From: Cliona cf. orientalis
Taxonomy: Eukaryota > Porifera > Demospongiae > Clionaida > Clionaidae
Assembly (NCBI GenBank): GCA_963930775.1
Contig: OZ005690.1
Coordinates: 10,132,411-10,196,410 of the forward strand
Direction: 5' to 3'
Length of the DNA stretch: 64,000 bases
Both the position numbers and the translations under genes were made by a program. This document shows positions 46,051-61,789 of the stretch, piece after piece (the first letter of the stretch is position 1; every line of letters begins with the position of its first letter). The notes beneath the pieces are model-generated. The model was not told the origin of the DNA. It did no database searches and saw nothing but the letters and a program-made list of their open reading frames with translations.

Positions 46051-49000
46051 GAGAGAGAGAGGGAGGGAGGGAGGGAGGGAGAGAGAGAACCAAATATGGT
46101 TACTACACAAAAAAACATACAGAATTGAGTTCTTACGGGATACTTCATGATCCAATAGACAAGCTCACAGCCAGACGTGGGATCGGAGTCCACCGTATTC
46201 AAGGTAGTAGCATAACTATCCCACTCTTTACGAACATCATGGTTAACCTACATGAATGAATGAATGTAAAGACATGTATGTACATGTATGATGCAGTATA
46301 TACATGTACATGTATGAAGTATAACTCCATGCATGCAAGTTCGGCTGCTATCAGCACAGATGTGAATGGAAGGCCTAGCATCTGTGGTGTTCTCTAGAGA
46401 ACAGTTTGGCTACTATCAAGACTGACATGAATGAATGTGAAGGCCTCCATAATACATAATATTATTATATACATGTAGTACATGTACATGGTCAATATAG
46501 TATACCTGTACTTCAAGGTAGTCCCTTGCTGAGATGTCATGGTAACGACCTATGACCTTGTACTGATATAGACCTGTGTCCTTGTAGAATCTGCGATAGA
46601 CAGTGTCGGACTTCTCCTTAGCTAGCAGCTCCCAACCTTTAATGGAGATGGAGAGAAAGGGAGAGAGAGAGAGAGAGAGAGAGGGAGTAAACGAGAAGGA
46701 AAGGAAGGGAGAAGAGTGAGGGAATGGAGAGAGAGAAACTGTCAAGGTACAATGCATGAGCAACTAGATTACATGTAGATTACACACCTGACTGAGCCTG
46801 GGTATCACTTGCAGCCTCTTCACTTTTCTCTCTCTCCTCGACTGCACTTTGAACTGTCTCGCCAACTCTACTGACCTCTGAATCACGTACACGTGTGTCC
46901 ACTCTCCCCTGTTGCCGCTCCTGTCTGACCTTTAACTTTGCCATTCTGAGCATGCCCAGTAGCTCCTGGCCGAGCTCGCCGGAGAGAGGCGGTCCATTCA
47001 CTCCATCCCTGGGCACGTGCACATCGTCAAAATGATGAAAAGAGTCAATCTCAAATCTAGAACTCCTGTATTTGTTAGAAAACCTCTCATTCTGCTTAGC
47101 TTGCTTGTGCACATGAAAGCGGTCATCCGATTCTGTAGTTGAACATTTACATGTATACGCTGAGTTTTCGATAGACGTATGCGAATCTTCACTCACTGTG
47201 CTCAAACTTTCTCGTTCGATTGTTGAGTCGCGTGGATTGGTACATGTTGATGAGCTAGTGCCGTGATATCGGATAAAATCTGATAAAGACATCATTACTC
47301 TCAGCTCTTGTAGTTCGTTCACCACCTCGCTAACCACTCCTGATATTATCTGCTTCCATCGTGTTTTCATACTGTGTGAAAAAGCGTCCAAATTTCTATC
47401 CAAATGATAATCCGTGCCTAAGATGTGATCGTACGTGTGCGTAAATCTCTTGATTGTTTGTAGGACAGTTGCTAGGGGAGAACCCTGTATTAATAAGGAT
47501 AATCGATCGACGGCATTGGCCACTTTGTTGTGATCCTGTAGGCCGATGATCGGATAGAAGTGGTAGCTGAGTTCTGATTGGTCGCTTGAGAAAGAGTACA
47601 GATTCGGCTCAAACTCGGAGATTTTGTACTGAAACCAGTCGCCAACTTCATCCGCTTCGCCAACACACGTGTGGTCATGTGACGCCATCTCCAAACATGC
47701 CAAGTCAGCAATTCTCGATCTGCAACAGTCTGATTCCAAACCCTCTTGACCTTCGACCTCGAGCACAGACCCTTCCATCACATGACATAGTACGCGCGAC
47801 TTTATTTGTTTCATCCTGCGGGTCAGTTTGGCCCCAAATGTGACTCTGGATGGACCCCTTGTGCTAAGTCCTACCACAGGGAGCAGTGATTTGCACTCTT
47901 CCGTATGCCTGTGTAAGTAATCGGACATTTCTTGCATGAATTCCAACCTCTTTTTCTCTTTTTGATCAACAACATGAATGTGTACTTCAGTGCTCTCAGA
48001 GGTTTCGTCAACACTGCTTGCCGTAGTTGTTGATACGTGTTCACAGCTATCTTCCTTAGAATTTTGCTGTGCGTTGCCAAACCAGCCAAAAGTGACCGTG
48101 GACCACAGACTGCCCAGGCCCCAGGACTCTGACGATAACAGGGATGATTGTTGGCGCTCTGCCATAGTTTGCTGTGAATCGTACGATGATTTGTGATGGG
48201 GGGAGTGGGGTTGGGAGTCGAAAGTGCTCTGCAGTCGTACCCTCTCTTCGTACTGCTTCAGACACCTAAAAATTTGACAAAAAGATGAAACAAAGGGTCA
48301 CTGTAGTACAAATTCACGAATAATTTCTATTGATACGGACAGAAATAAATGTACATGAAGTACACACATACATGACATTCTACATGTATGTGTATGTGCA
48401 CGTACAGTAGGAGTCAAAAAAACGGTGACGCTTCCATTCCGTTCCGTCCCGTTCAGACGGAAGTGAAACGGCCGTTCCCCATGCCCAAGAATGGAAACAG
48501 GACGGGCAGAGGCCGATGCGACGGAAAATGCAGTCGACTATTCCGATCGTAGCTAGCACGAAAATGACGCCTCAAAAGCCTAAGAAAACCAAAAGAAGCA
48601 TCGCTCTATCCAAGCGATTACATTTGGAGGCGATCAGAGTCGATTGGCAACGCGAGATCGATCGATCGTCGATAGCAGACTTCGAACCCAGTCGAGCCTC
48701 GATCGCAGAACTCGCTCAAAATCGAAGAGCGGCAGTAGTTAACTGCCCCAGAACAGTTTAGAAGACTGTAGCATTACGAAACTATCGATTCTAGTCGGCG
48801 AGTCAACGTGTTGGCCTTCCTTTTTTTGCACGTCGAAAGACCACGCCCAATTACTAATTATGCACGCGTGCATACGGAACGGAAATGGAACGGCTGGCAT
48901 GAATGGGTGCAACGGCGTCTGAACGGGACGGAATGGAACGGAAGCGTCACCGTTTTTTTGACTCCTATTGTATATGAGAAGAGAGAGAGGAGGGAGAGAG

Positions 49001-49927
49001 AGTGCGAGAAAGGGAGAGAGAGAGGGAGAGAGAGAAAAAGAGAGAAAGAGAGAGAGAGGAGAGAGAAAGGAGAGAGAGAGCTGCTAGGGAGAGAGAGCAG
49101 ACTCACCTCATAACTTCTTCATTTGATATTCTCTCTCTTTCCCAGAGAAAGCCAGCAACGCCAAACAGGAGGTACCGAGAGGGTGGTCTGGAGGTGGACG
49201 TGGTCAGAGGGCGTGGGCTTAGAGTCCTCCTCGCACATCTCATGAGAATTGGAAATAATCTATATACATGTAGGGCACCTTTATTAAATCAATTTTACCA
49301 GTCAGTACCAGGACTGTATCCTTATTATTGTTTTTTTTTGGGGGGGGGGGGGTGGGGGTGTGGCTAGGTATATGTTTGGCAGCCAGGAGATGAGGCTGAC
49401 TTCCAAAAGTATACATAATTATTGAGCTAGAGGTTGTTTCGCTAGAAGGTCCAGGTTTGTACATGTATTCATGTAGGTCTAGGGTCATGTTTACATTATG
49501 TAAATCCGATTCATTGTTCAATGTTGTATGTGAGGGCAGAATGGAAGTATGTCATGCATACTTTAATAGGTTATTATAACATCAGAACATCATGTACATA
49601 TACGTTGCAGAACAATGGTTGGATAGCAAGCACCATTCTTTTTAGCTCTGGTAACTTTTTAAAACCACAAATGAACTACTTGTAAATTAAGATATCTCAT
49701 TCTGAATTGAATACTGCAGTACATGTGTGATACATTATTTACGTGTACCTTTTCCATCGAAGAAAGGTGAGACCACACCCCTCACAAGGCCGGCCAAACA
49801 GAGAAGCAGCAGCTCTGGTAGCAATGACAGAGGTCAAAGGAGTTCTGGCCACCTGCAGGGCATGGCTCACTCGAAACACAGCACTCCAGCGAGAGGGAGA
49901 AGAGGAAAAACCTCTCCAGGCAGACAT
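44803..49927 (-). CDS. STARD7: STARD7-like START-domain lipid transfer protein
   Basis: Eight exons on the minus strand: 49927-49749, 49238-49107, 48265-46788, 46636-46506, 46247-46137, 45870-45788, 45520-45336, 44885-44803. Phases agree throughout and give 793 residues. The last five exons match StARD7: GWELLAKEKSDTVYRRFY, LYQYKVIGRYHDISARDYLE, YPFPMSSRDYIFVRKVW, SVEHPDYPVTSRYTRVDRYF, NWVTTAAMPDFLTKIHQAA. The N-terminus (MSAWRGFSSSPSRWSAVFRV) is Arg/Ser-rich and amphipathic, as in a mitochondrial import signal. YLLFGVAGFLWERERISNEE parallels the human AALAGVFVWDEERI segment. StARD7 carries phosphatidylcholine to mitochondria. The 1.48-kb exon 3 adds about 490 residues with no recognisable domain; the human protein is 370 long. 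The exon 1-2 junction is the least certain part. Confidence 0.88.
44889..44990. repeat. Purine-rich (GGGA/GA)n tract
   Basis: Low-complexity GA with G runs in the last STARD7 intron, next to the acceptor on the minus strand, where it serves as a long pyrimidine tract. Confidence 0.8.
45092..45295. mobile_element. Decayed TACCGTA-type element
   Basis: TACCGTACAGTGGGAAGCTT on the left and an imperfect complement ending ATGTCCTGCTATA on the right, with inner AAAGTTTTC/GAAAGCTTTC arms. In a STARD7 intron. Confidence 0.5.
45951..46088. repeat. (GA)n microsatellite
   Basis: Almost pure GA for about 85 bases, then GA/GGGA. In a STARD7 intron. Confidence 0.95.
48408..48967. mobile_element. TAGGAGTCAAAAAAACGGTG inverted-repeat element
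   Basis: About 45 bp of inverted ends (TAGGAGTCAAAAAAACGGTG.. and ..CACCGTTTTTTTGACTCCTA) with two or three mismatches and TA at both ends. An 81-codon frame inside (48516-48761) is basic and unrecognised, probably not a transposase. It sits in the second STARD7 intron. Confidence 0.85.
48970..49100. repeat. (GA)n/(GGGA)n microsatellite
   Basis: Purine-only repeat beside the STARD7 exon 2 donor. Confidence 0.9.
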
Positions 49928-49941
49928 ATTAAATCATGCTA

Positions 49942-52844
<2,903 letters not shown>

Positions 52845-55800
52845 ATGGCACAAGGTCTAACTAAGGTTAGCAACTGTATAATTATGTACTACGATAATTA
52901 TCATAGCTGTGTTCACAAATAAACTTAATTCTGTAGGAAGAGGAGCAGCTACATCAGTTATGTAAGGAGGGAACAGCTCCTATCAGTCAGTTTGCTTCCT
53001 TGTTAGATCGAGCTGTTAGGGTGAATATCCATGATAAGGTAGACTGCTCGATAACTAATAGTATTATTGTGGTCTGCTCTAAGTAGCTATGGTTGTTTAT
53101 CCAATACTGTTTCACTGTAGACTGGCTTCCATCCACTCTGGTATGTTAGCTACCATGGAAGGACAGATCTTGTTGACCTATTTCTTCAACGAGGTGCTAA
53201 CGTGGACTTGGCAAATAATGTGAGAATTTATTAGATAGCTATGCATTCATATTGCAGATTATAGCTATTAGATATACAGTGGCTGGCCCAGAAATTTTGT
53301 GAGATTGGTGACTGATAGATTGGAGTAGATATCTATATAGCTAAGTAACTGTACACCATAGTGGCGTCAGAACCGGGAGGGTAGATGGGTGGCGGAGGGC
53401 TCAGCCTCCTCAGTGAAATCCCCTTTGCCCAGTAATTATGTATGCTAAAGATTTAGATCCACATGTGTGTTGCACTGGACAGCATTTAGCTACTTATGGG
53501 TTGTTAGCCACACTGATTTTATGTAGCATATGTTGTATTATGCACGTAGCTAGCCTTTAAAATATTAATTATATGCATGGACTTTCTGTAAAGGTTGACT
53601 CTAGAATGTTTTGGACGAGCAAACTCGCTGTCATAATTAAACTAAATTGCCCTAAAAATAAAATCATGCTATTTGTAAACCAATGTGCTCAGAAAATAGC
53701 TAGCTACTGCATACAAAGGATTGAGTTGAGAGGGGTGCCAGCCCATTTCACCCTCTATCCTGGATCAGCCCCTCTTATGTTCACAGTAGTCTTGAAGCAG
53801 TCAGCTAGGTTTATGGTAGAGCAGTAATAGCTAATTATGACATGAATGAGCTTAGTGGTGGCTCTAAATTTAAGACTCAGACCAACCTCTTTATTATAGT
53901 ACACATTTCATTGCATAAGTTGATTAGTAATTACTGATCTGATGGCCAATAATGAGTGTGTTGACACATGGAGAGCTCAAGTTAGAGTCAGTGTCACTGC
54001 ATGTCTTAATTCCGTCCTGTTTGTGGTAATCAATCTACCATAGAGCTATTAACAGCAGAGGGTCACTGTCACTGCTAGGGGGAGGTAAATTAGCTATGCC
54101 TGAATAATTTCAAAAATAATAGGTATGCATGAATAACGTCAACATTGGGCACCATTATTTAGATATGTAGGATACATAAGTAGCATACAAAAACCTCCCA
54201 GTGTCTTAGCCTTCTGAATGTGTGCGTGCATTACAAGCCCTTAACTGATTATTGTTTGTAGTCAATATTCATTTCCTATGGGAATATTATTGTCGATTTT
54301 TACCCACAATGCATGTGTGCATATGCCAACCATTGACCCCAACACATGAGAATAGTGGACCATGCTTTGAGAATGATGGGTACATTTTGGACCTGGTATG
54401 ATACTTCGAGAATTCATTGTAGACCAAAAAATTAATTAAAATAATTTACCATGTCTTAATTCTGTCATGTTTGTGGCAATCATAATAAATTGATCTGCCA
54501 TACCAATATAGTTCACTGCATGATGGATACAATTTGTCAACAGCTCATTGATAGGTTGCTTTTTTGCTCATGAGAAAGAGCCTGGCCACTGACTATTAGC
54601 CTAGGGATTCTCATGTGGCTATTTGCAGACTATTACATGCAGTGTGTGTGCAATTAAGATTAATATTAATTTTGATGTTAATTTTTATAATATTAATTAT
54701 GTATCATGTAAGTGAGTTCCAATACAGTGTGGTCCATGACTGTGTTGACTGCATGATGGAGTGGACTAAGTTGTGGCCATTCACAGTCTCTGTGTGTCTG
54801 TTGTGTTGCATTGTCTTAACTCATGCAGGACAAGAATGGAGAGACAGCACTGATAACAGCCTGTGTCAATGGACATCTGGCAACAGCAAAATTACTCGTA
54901 CATCGAGGTGCTGTGATCAACTTTCAGAATAAGGTGAGAATATTACCGTATTACCTCTAATTTAACGGACACCAGAAATATAATTATTTTGGCCAATGTC
55001 CGCTATAATTAGAGCTCACGAAAATAGTTGGCGTTCGAAGTGTCGTCCGATGAATTAGAACACACTTTCACGCATGCACATTCGGTAGAATGGACGTGCG
55101 ATTGATCAGCTACAGAGATTGAGTTACTGAGACTGTACCTGGAGCTCCCTGTTCATGCATGGTGAGAAAGAGAACAACTCGCCTCCTTCATACACTGATA
55201 TGGGTATAGGTTGCGCGCTAGCCGAGCTGTCCGCATTAGAACAACGATGTCCGGATGATTAGAATAATAAAAATTCAAACTTCATTGACTGTCTGGTGTA
55301 ATTAGAGGTACAAAAATAATTCGAAATGGTGTCCGGATAATTAGAGATGTCCGTTAAATTAGAGGCAATAATATAAAAAAATAATTATTATGGTAATTTT
55401 GGTGAGGAATCATATTTTACGGTTTAGTGGTCTGCCTTACAACCATCAAATTTTGAAAAAATTTGTGTGTAAGGTAACAAAAAATTGTGAATTTAGTGGA
55501 AATGTTTAATTAGCGTTCATGTGAGACATAATTGTAGGAGTATCACTTCCTTAAAGATGTATACGTTCCAAAAAAAAACACTTTCTCTGTGCATACACAT
55601 ATCCCTGACCTACATGTATGATGTGTACTATGCTACTATCTATACATTAGCTACATGTAGTTATGTATCATACATTCTGATTTGGTCCCATAAGGCTTCA
55701 CACTTCAGTCAGCTAGCTGCTAAATAGTACAGCATGACACGAGTATTTTCAATAATTACTGGTACATACACTAAATCAGTTAGTTGTGAGCATCAGCAGA

Positions 55801-57082
55801 AAGCATACAGCCTATCGATAGGTGTGGCTATGGTAGCCAACAAAAGGCACTATTTGTGATGCTCATGGGCCGTGTTCATCAATTTGAAGCATAATTGCAA
55901 ATAAAAACCAGTTTTTTGGGGGTTTTCGTCTCGTTTGATTAATTTGTTGTGGTTGTATACGAGTCACTCAGTTATTGGGATATTAATTTTTGTATGCCGA
56001 TGACATAATCGGTTACTCTATCCCTTTAAGCATGTGTGCAAGATAGTTAATATATAGGTACATACGTCCTATAATTATGGTGAACCAATTAAATTCACCA
56101 ATAATAATTATTAGTAGCTAAAGCTACAATTTTGGCCCACCCACTAAATTTTATTCTTGCCAATAATTCATAGTTGCCAAGTAAACTGGGGCAAAGTAGA
56201 AAATAGAACTAACACACACAAAGCGTGTGCAAAACTTTACGGACCACGCCCACTTTGGATGAGCCACACCCATTTTTGAATGACTATGTGCTGCCACACC
56301 CACTAAACATCGAGATATATGGACTAAAATTCGATAATATGCTGAGTTTATGCTTGTGTTACACCTCCATTTGTATAATCGAGCTGGATTCCGGGACATT
56401 GCTGCAAAATCAGGCAAACCGGGACACAACCGGGACATAGGGCCAAATTCCGGGACTGTTCCGGCCAAACCGAGACACTTGGCAACTTCGACTATGCGAT
56501 ATAACACACATACAGTGTGCCATGCAGGCACAGAATGATGTGCTCAGTTTAGAGCGATTAAGGTGGTCGGCCGGTTGGGTGGGTGGGGCATTTTGTGTAG
56601 CTAGCTATGTGCACGGTCATCACAGTGTGTGGGTCACTGATGCATGGAGAGTGCTGCAGGCTATCTGCCAGGGAGAAATTTAGACCAACATAACTCTGGC
56701 TTACTTCAGTGTGCATTTGTACATGCAGTGGGAGGGTTTAGTGGATTTGCCTTACCCTCTATGTGTCTCTCTTACAGGAAGGAAACACAGCGTTGAGTCT
56801 CACCAGCCAACGGATTCATCTTGACGTTGTAAAGTTTCTGCTAGAGAGAGGAGCCCAGGTCAATAAGGTACAGCACCGTAATGTAATGTAAGCATGCAGT
56901 GTACCAGCACATCTCAAGCTAGCATGTGGATAGCTTCATCATTCTTGGAGGTCATGTGACATTCGGCTGTTCTCACTCTATAGGGCAAAATACCACCACT
57001 TTATGAAGCAAGTTTGAATGGGCGTCTGAATATTGCCCAGTATCTCCTGGACCACGGAGCTGATGTGAATCAGCCAACTGAT
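52845..57082 (+). CDS. Ankyrin-repeat protein, 5' part (continues beyond what I can find)
   Basis: Exons: 52845-52865 (MAQGLTK), 52937-53038, 53121-53219 (TGFHPLWYVSYHGRTDLVDL), 54829-54933 (NGETALITACVNGHLATAKL), 56778-56867 (EGNTALSLTSQRIHLDVVKF), 56984-57082 (IPPLYEASLNGRLNIAQYLL). Each is flanked by AG and GT and all introns are phase 0. From the third exon on, each exon encodes one ankyrin repeat of 30-35 residues ending in GAxVN or similar, so repeats were probably added by exon duplication. The first exon is tiny and is the least certain. The last exon ends at a donor (GTGAGC), so the gene continues; I found no further exon to the right edge. Ankyrin repeats bind proteins; the partner is unknown. 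The gene fragment at 53-1089 may be a relative. Confidence 0.8.
54950..55369. mobile_element. ATTACCTCTAATTTAACGGA inverted-repeat element
   Basis: Left ATTACCTCTAATTTAACGGA and right TCCGTTAAATTAGAGGCAAT agree at 19 of 20 positions. The interior repeats GTCCG..AATTAGA. It lies 17 bases after an exon of the ankyrin gene. Confidence 0.85.
56170..56490. mobile_element. AGTTGCCAAGT inverted-repeat element
   Basis: AGTTGCCAAGT on the left and ACTTGGCAACTT on the right. The interior has CACGCCCACTTT and repeats of CCGGGACA. In an intron of the ankyrin gene. Confidence 0.65.
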
Positions 57083-57474
57083 GTGAGCAACCTCTGTTTA
57101 CATAATAATTATAGTTTTTATACAACCATAAATATCCAAATCAAAACATTTCTAATAATTTTAATGTAAACATTTCCAGTTTCATGGTTTCCAATTCAAA
57201 ATTTTGGTTACTGCCCCATTGTTAGAGTGCAGCTCACAGCTTAATTTAATATCAGGATGCTGGATTGCATGTGGAATTTCTATTCGACAATAGCTATAAT
57301 ATTATATCCCTGCCTAATTGCCAAGGCCTGATTCATAATTATTAAAATTATTGTACTATCAGAGTATCATCAGTGCCCCCACTATGACCCCAGTGTAGGG
57401 TGGGGCCAGGGAACTAGATGATTGGAGATAGGAAATGCCGAAAGTAGAAAAACAATATATCGGAGAAATTTGAA

Positions 57475-57800
57475 TTGTAAATTGGCCAGGATGTCACCTA
57501 TGCCAGTAAATTTAGGGATATACAATAATTTTAAATCTTATTTCGCAGTGACACAAAAAAGGGTCCATGAGCGGTGCACCTTACCAACTGGGAGGTGGGC
57601 TGACATGACCTTGTAGTGTGTATACATGTGAACCATACACATCCTCAGGCTTGCTGGACAGTGGAAATCCCTACTTGTTAGGTGGGCGGCAGTCTGTCAG
57701 AATTATTTCTTAATTTGCAGAAAAAAATGAGGCTAAATGAGCCCTCTTTTGTGAGACAACAGCTTATTAAACATTTCCAATATTATTTTGAATTTTATAT
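57475..57800 (+). repeat. Duplicated non-coding block, copy 1
   Basis: GGCCAGGATGTCACCTATGC, then CTTGCTGGACA.TGGAAA and GGGCTAAATGAGC-like motifs recur in the same order at 60500-60870 with many substitutions. Confidence 0.65.
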
Positions 57801-58369
57801 TAGCCATTTCCAATCTCTGACCGTACTCTGGTCTATACTCACACGCTGTTAGAATCCTCTACCAGCTATGGCCCCTGTGATTTCAACATGATAGCTAATT
57901 AAGTCACTGGGAGCATTGTACATAATGCAAATATAGTTCAGGATGCGTAGGTGGAAACGCGGTTGAACATCAAAGGAAATGCCACCCACTAGCTATAATA
58001 TACTCAGCCTCTATTTCCGTTTCCAACCCCCTTCCCCCTTTCTTTATCAAAGCTTGAACTCATATTAGCCTTCATGCAGGCCGCTGGGCACACGCGATGA
58101 ACACTTGGTCTTGCATGAGTCGCCACTCGGCACGGGGATCGTTTATGCTCACATGCACAATGCAAGACTGTCGCTAGGAGTCTACTGTGATTGCATTTTG
58201 GGAAGTTTTCACACGAGCTCTGCTACACCCACTAATAGAGTTTGAATAAAAAGAGAAAATTATGGTAGCTAATCTCCCACGCCACATCCCTGAATTAGTG
58301 TGGGGAAATATCATGCAAGCCAGCTACTCTCCAGGCTCCTCCCTCTTTTCTCACACATATCGTGTTGAA
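57801..58369. other. Unassigned non-coding DNA
   Basis: No exon or repeat is recognised beyond short matches to neighbours. Confidence 0.25.
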
Positions 58370-58520
58370 ACCACAGGGGCTCTAGCTGGCTAATAGAGAT
58401 TTGTTGAATTCACTCAGGGCTTGTGTTTCCAGGATACGCAGCATGCTAATGATCAGTGGTAGCTACCAAACGTTTAAATATTCAAATTGGAAATCTTGAA
58501 GTAATTATTATTGGAAGTGT
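58370..58520 (+). repeat. Duplicated block, copy 1
   Basis: TTGAAACCACAGGG..CTAGCTGG and GTTTAAATATTCAAATTGGA are repeated at 59525-59670. Confidence 0.65.
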
Positions 58521-59279
58521 ACATTGAAACAATTCAGTGAGCAATTGAATGGCAGTTATTGGCCACTGTAATTATCCACATTGGGTGTATGCACTGATAC
58601 TTGTACAGGGTGTCATTAAGATTTTCGTCAAGGGGGGGGGGGTGGGGTAAACCCAACAATTATCGAGTTAAGGTGGGCAAGGATTGTATTAGTATTTCTT
58701 ATCAGCCAAGAATAACATAGTGCTCATGATTAACTTGTTTATACTAAGGTCTGGGGGCATGCTCCCCCAGGAAATTTTTTTAACTGCCAGGATTTTTCTG
58801 GTGGCTTTTGAGACCAGTCTTGTCAGTGATATCTGCTGGTTCCCCTCCCTTTTAATACTGTAACGATTTTGCGGGCTTCCAAATAGCCAGGAACCAGGAG
58901 TTTAGCAGGATCCCTTCCAACAGTGAGCAAGCGCTTCTAGGGCCTTGCACGTAGCTTCAACAATGACACTGGTATTAATTGGGTATATAAAGACACCCCA
59001 ACCTAGCAGTGCTAGGCCGGGGTATTTATACCAAAAGTGACAAGAATCAGGGCTGCTCTAACCAGCCAACAGGACGTGTGTAATGGGGTGCAAATAATAT
59101 GAACCATAACAATTAGTGTCTTAATAAGAACCAATCAATAGCTGAATTAGCAATTCCGCTACAATACAGTGTGTCTCCTCCCATGTGGAGCAAAAAAGAA
59201 TATGTGTTTAAAAAGGAGCAAAAAAAGTCCCTATTTGGACACTTTCACCATTCACACTAAATTCTTATATGCACATGTA

Positions 59280-59365
59280 TTGCATATATGGTTTGCGGCT
59301 ATTCTCAAGGGGGGGCAGCCAGCTTCCAAGGTGGGGCGAGTGGCCCCCCCCCTTCCCCGCCCTTC
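59280..59365. mobile_element. G/C-homopolymer MITE fragment
   Basis: CAAGGGGGGGCAGCCAGC to GGCCCCCCCCCTTCCCCGCC, similar in style to other CAGGGG-type elements, but ends are not resolved. Confidence 0.35.
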
Positions 59366-59394
59366 ATAAATGAAACGCTGTTGTAGATAGATAG

Positions 59395-59830
59395 TCATCA
59401 AACCAGGACAAGGCTTAGAGTACTTGTGGTATAGTGGTTTGTACTGAATTAGAAGTGAGCCATTTTGCTTTGTCTGTGTATTTGCATTATATACAATGCT
59501 CTCAGTGACTTAATTAGCTATGATATTGAAACCACAGGGACCATAGCTGGGCTAATAGAAATTTGTAGAATTCACTCATGGCTTATGTTTCCCAATACTG
59601 TAGCACCTGTGAGTAGCACATTAATGATCTAACAAAAGTTTAAATATTCAAATTGGAAATCTTGACATTGTGTGCACTGACACTTGTAGACAAATCTTGT
59701 AGCTACTTTGTCCAACTATCCATCAAACCAGGACTAGCTAGAGTACTTGTGGTGCAGTGGTTTGTACTGAAGTGATCCACTTTGCTTTACCTGCACTATA
59801 TACAATGTTCCCAGTGACTTAATTAGCTAG
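59395..59830 (+). repeat. Local direct duplications
   Basis: 59398-59523 and 59712-59829 share ATCAAACCAGGAC, GAGTACTTGTGGT..AGTGGTTTGT and AGTGACTTAATTAGCTA. Copy 2 of the 58370 block lies between them. Confidence 0.7.
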
Positions 59831-60379
59831 GATCCACTATAGCAACAACATAGTATTTATCATAATGATATTTTTATTATGTTGGTGAGGTTACAATAAC
59901 TCTGGCAGGCCAGGCCTGGTGCTGGGCTAGCTGACATCAGTTTATGGGGCATTGTCTACAGTGTGCCAACTATTCTTTCCTAGTGCCAATTATTACTCAA
60001 AAAATTATTGCTAGGGAAGGAACGAAAAAAGTTACAATCATTTTAACCCTGGTTGTAGTGTTGCTTAAAATTGTCATTTCTTAAATCCCTAGCTTCTATA
60101 CAGCATATTTCTATACACCTTTCTAAATGACTCTGTTTCTTGATTCCCCTTATTGGACTTTAATCTGGATATTTGAGTTTCCGGTCAAACTAAGGACTCA
60201 AATTTGAGACCTGACTACTAAATTTCCTAACTCCCTAGTCCAACTAAGGACTCAAATCTGACACCCAAGTACAAAAAATGAGTCATAAAATGCTAATTTC
60301 CTACCGTTGTATTCAATTAATCTTCTAAAAGACTTCTATAAACATTCATCACCTACTATCAAGCACCAGCTTTTTCCCA

Positions 60380-60870
60380 CCAGTTATTAGCCTAGGGTTG
60401 AATTCTCTTGTGGCCACTGCAGGCTGTGGAATAATTATTACATTAGACTGAGTGTGTGTGTGCATCGAAGATTAAGATTTGAAATTTGATTAGCTAATTA
60501 TTGGCCAGGATGTCACCTATGCCAGTAAAGTTAGAGACACACAATAATTTTATTTCTTACGTATTTCGTGGTGACACTAGAAAGCACCCATGGGTGATGC
60601 ATCTTACCTTGATATTGTGTACTACTAAGTGCTTGTACTTGTGTAAATTACTATGCAGCAGTGTCATTTGGATCTTGTAGTATGTGTGAACCAGCCTTAC
60701 CACATCCTAAACTTGCTGGACAATGGAAAATCCCTATTAATAAACTTTTTGCTAGGTGGGCTCCTTGCAGTCTTTCCAAACATATTCATTCCTTAATTTA
60801 CAGCAAACTGGGGCTAAATGAGCAATCCATAGTGGGCCCACGGATGAACATCAAAGGCCATACTGCCCAC
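60380..60870 (+). repeat. Duplicated non-coding block, copy 2
   Basis: Matches 57475-57800; its left part (TATTAGCCTAGGG..TTCTC.TGTGGC) also matches 54594-54665 in the ankyrin gene. A 110-codon frame at 60661-60993 is a by-product and has no known domain. Confidence 0.55.
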
Positions 60871-60993
60871 TATAATTTATATTATGGGGTGCCTAATGAG
60901 ACAAAAAGCCACTTACAAGTTGCTCACCACATTTTTCAGTGGATGCATCAGTCTATGTACATTTGGCATAATAATATTATGTGTATAATATAG

Positions 60994-61469
60994 CTGATGC
61001 TATTTCTATCATAGAGTCAGTAGACTCTATAAGTAGGGATGGCACGGATACTCCCATGTATGTGTAATGTAATATACCCAAATATCTCAAAACATGTAAC
61101 TTGTGAACTTTCTAAGTGCCAAAATCAGAATCTTCAGCAAATTATCTATCTACTCTACTGAGACCAAGATCATTCATAGTACATATCAGAATCAGATGTT
61201 CAAAAAATATCCATTTGTCAATCTTTCTTTCTTTCTTTTTCATTACCAGGGCTAACTCAAGATTGCCTTGACCTATCATCTTAGTTTGAGTATAAATCCA
61301 ATATATTGCACTAGAGAATGAGTGTATAACTAGGCTTGATCCTCACTGTCCTGAGATCTTTGATAATTGGACAGCTTGGACTGAACCTCAACAATGGGAT
61401 GAATAAAGATATTTACGGGAAAATTCAGGTAGTTTTCAAAATATGACATTGTCTCTTCTCTACACTATA
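60994..61469. other. Unassigned non-coding DNA
   Basis: A duplicated AGAGTCAGTAGACTCT hairpin near 61014-61030 is the only structure seen. Confidence 0.25.
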
Positions 61470-61789
61470 CAGGGGCGGAACAAGTATATTGAAAGTGGTG
61501 GGGCTTAGAAGTGGCGCGCAGCGAAAATTTTGGATTTGCCACGCCCACTTTTGGAGTTTGAAGGATACAAAATTAATAGTTCAATATACACATGCATATA
61601 AAATTCCTCCAAGTGTGCCTTCGTTCTGTATTATGTGGTGATCGCTGACTGTGCAAAACTAATCGCGCTTGACGATCCCGTACCACATTCATTAAAACGA
61701 GTGATGCAGAGTGGTGGGGCTATGCCCCCATGCCCTGAGAAGTGGTAGGGCTATAGCCCCACCAGCCCCACCGTCTGTGCCGCCCTTGC
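61470..61789. mobile_element. CAGGGGCGGAACA MITE with 5-bp target duplication
   Basis: Left CAGGGGCGG and right CCGCCCTTG ends, flanked by CTATA on both sides (61465-61469, 61790-61794). The interior has GGGGCTATGCCCC and CACGCCCACTTTTGG. Confidence 0.8.

Noticed and set aside
45735-46202. Ser-Leu repeat frames on the minus strand
   Set aside because: They cross a (GA)n tract in a STARD7 intron; only 46137-46247 is exonic.
48516-48761. Basic 81-codon frame inside the TAGGAGTC element
   Set aside because: No transposase motif (DDE, helix-turn-helix) is visible and it is too short; left as non-coding.
60661-60993. 110-codon frame
   Set aside because: It lies in a duplicated block whose other copy (57475-57800) has no matching frame.
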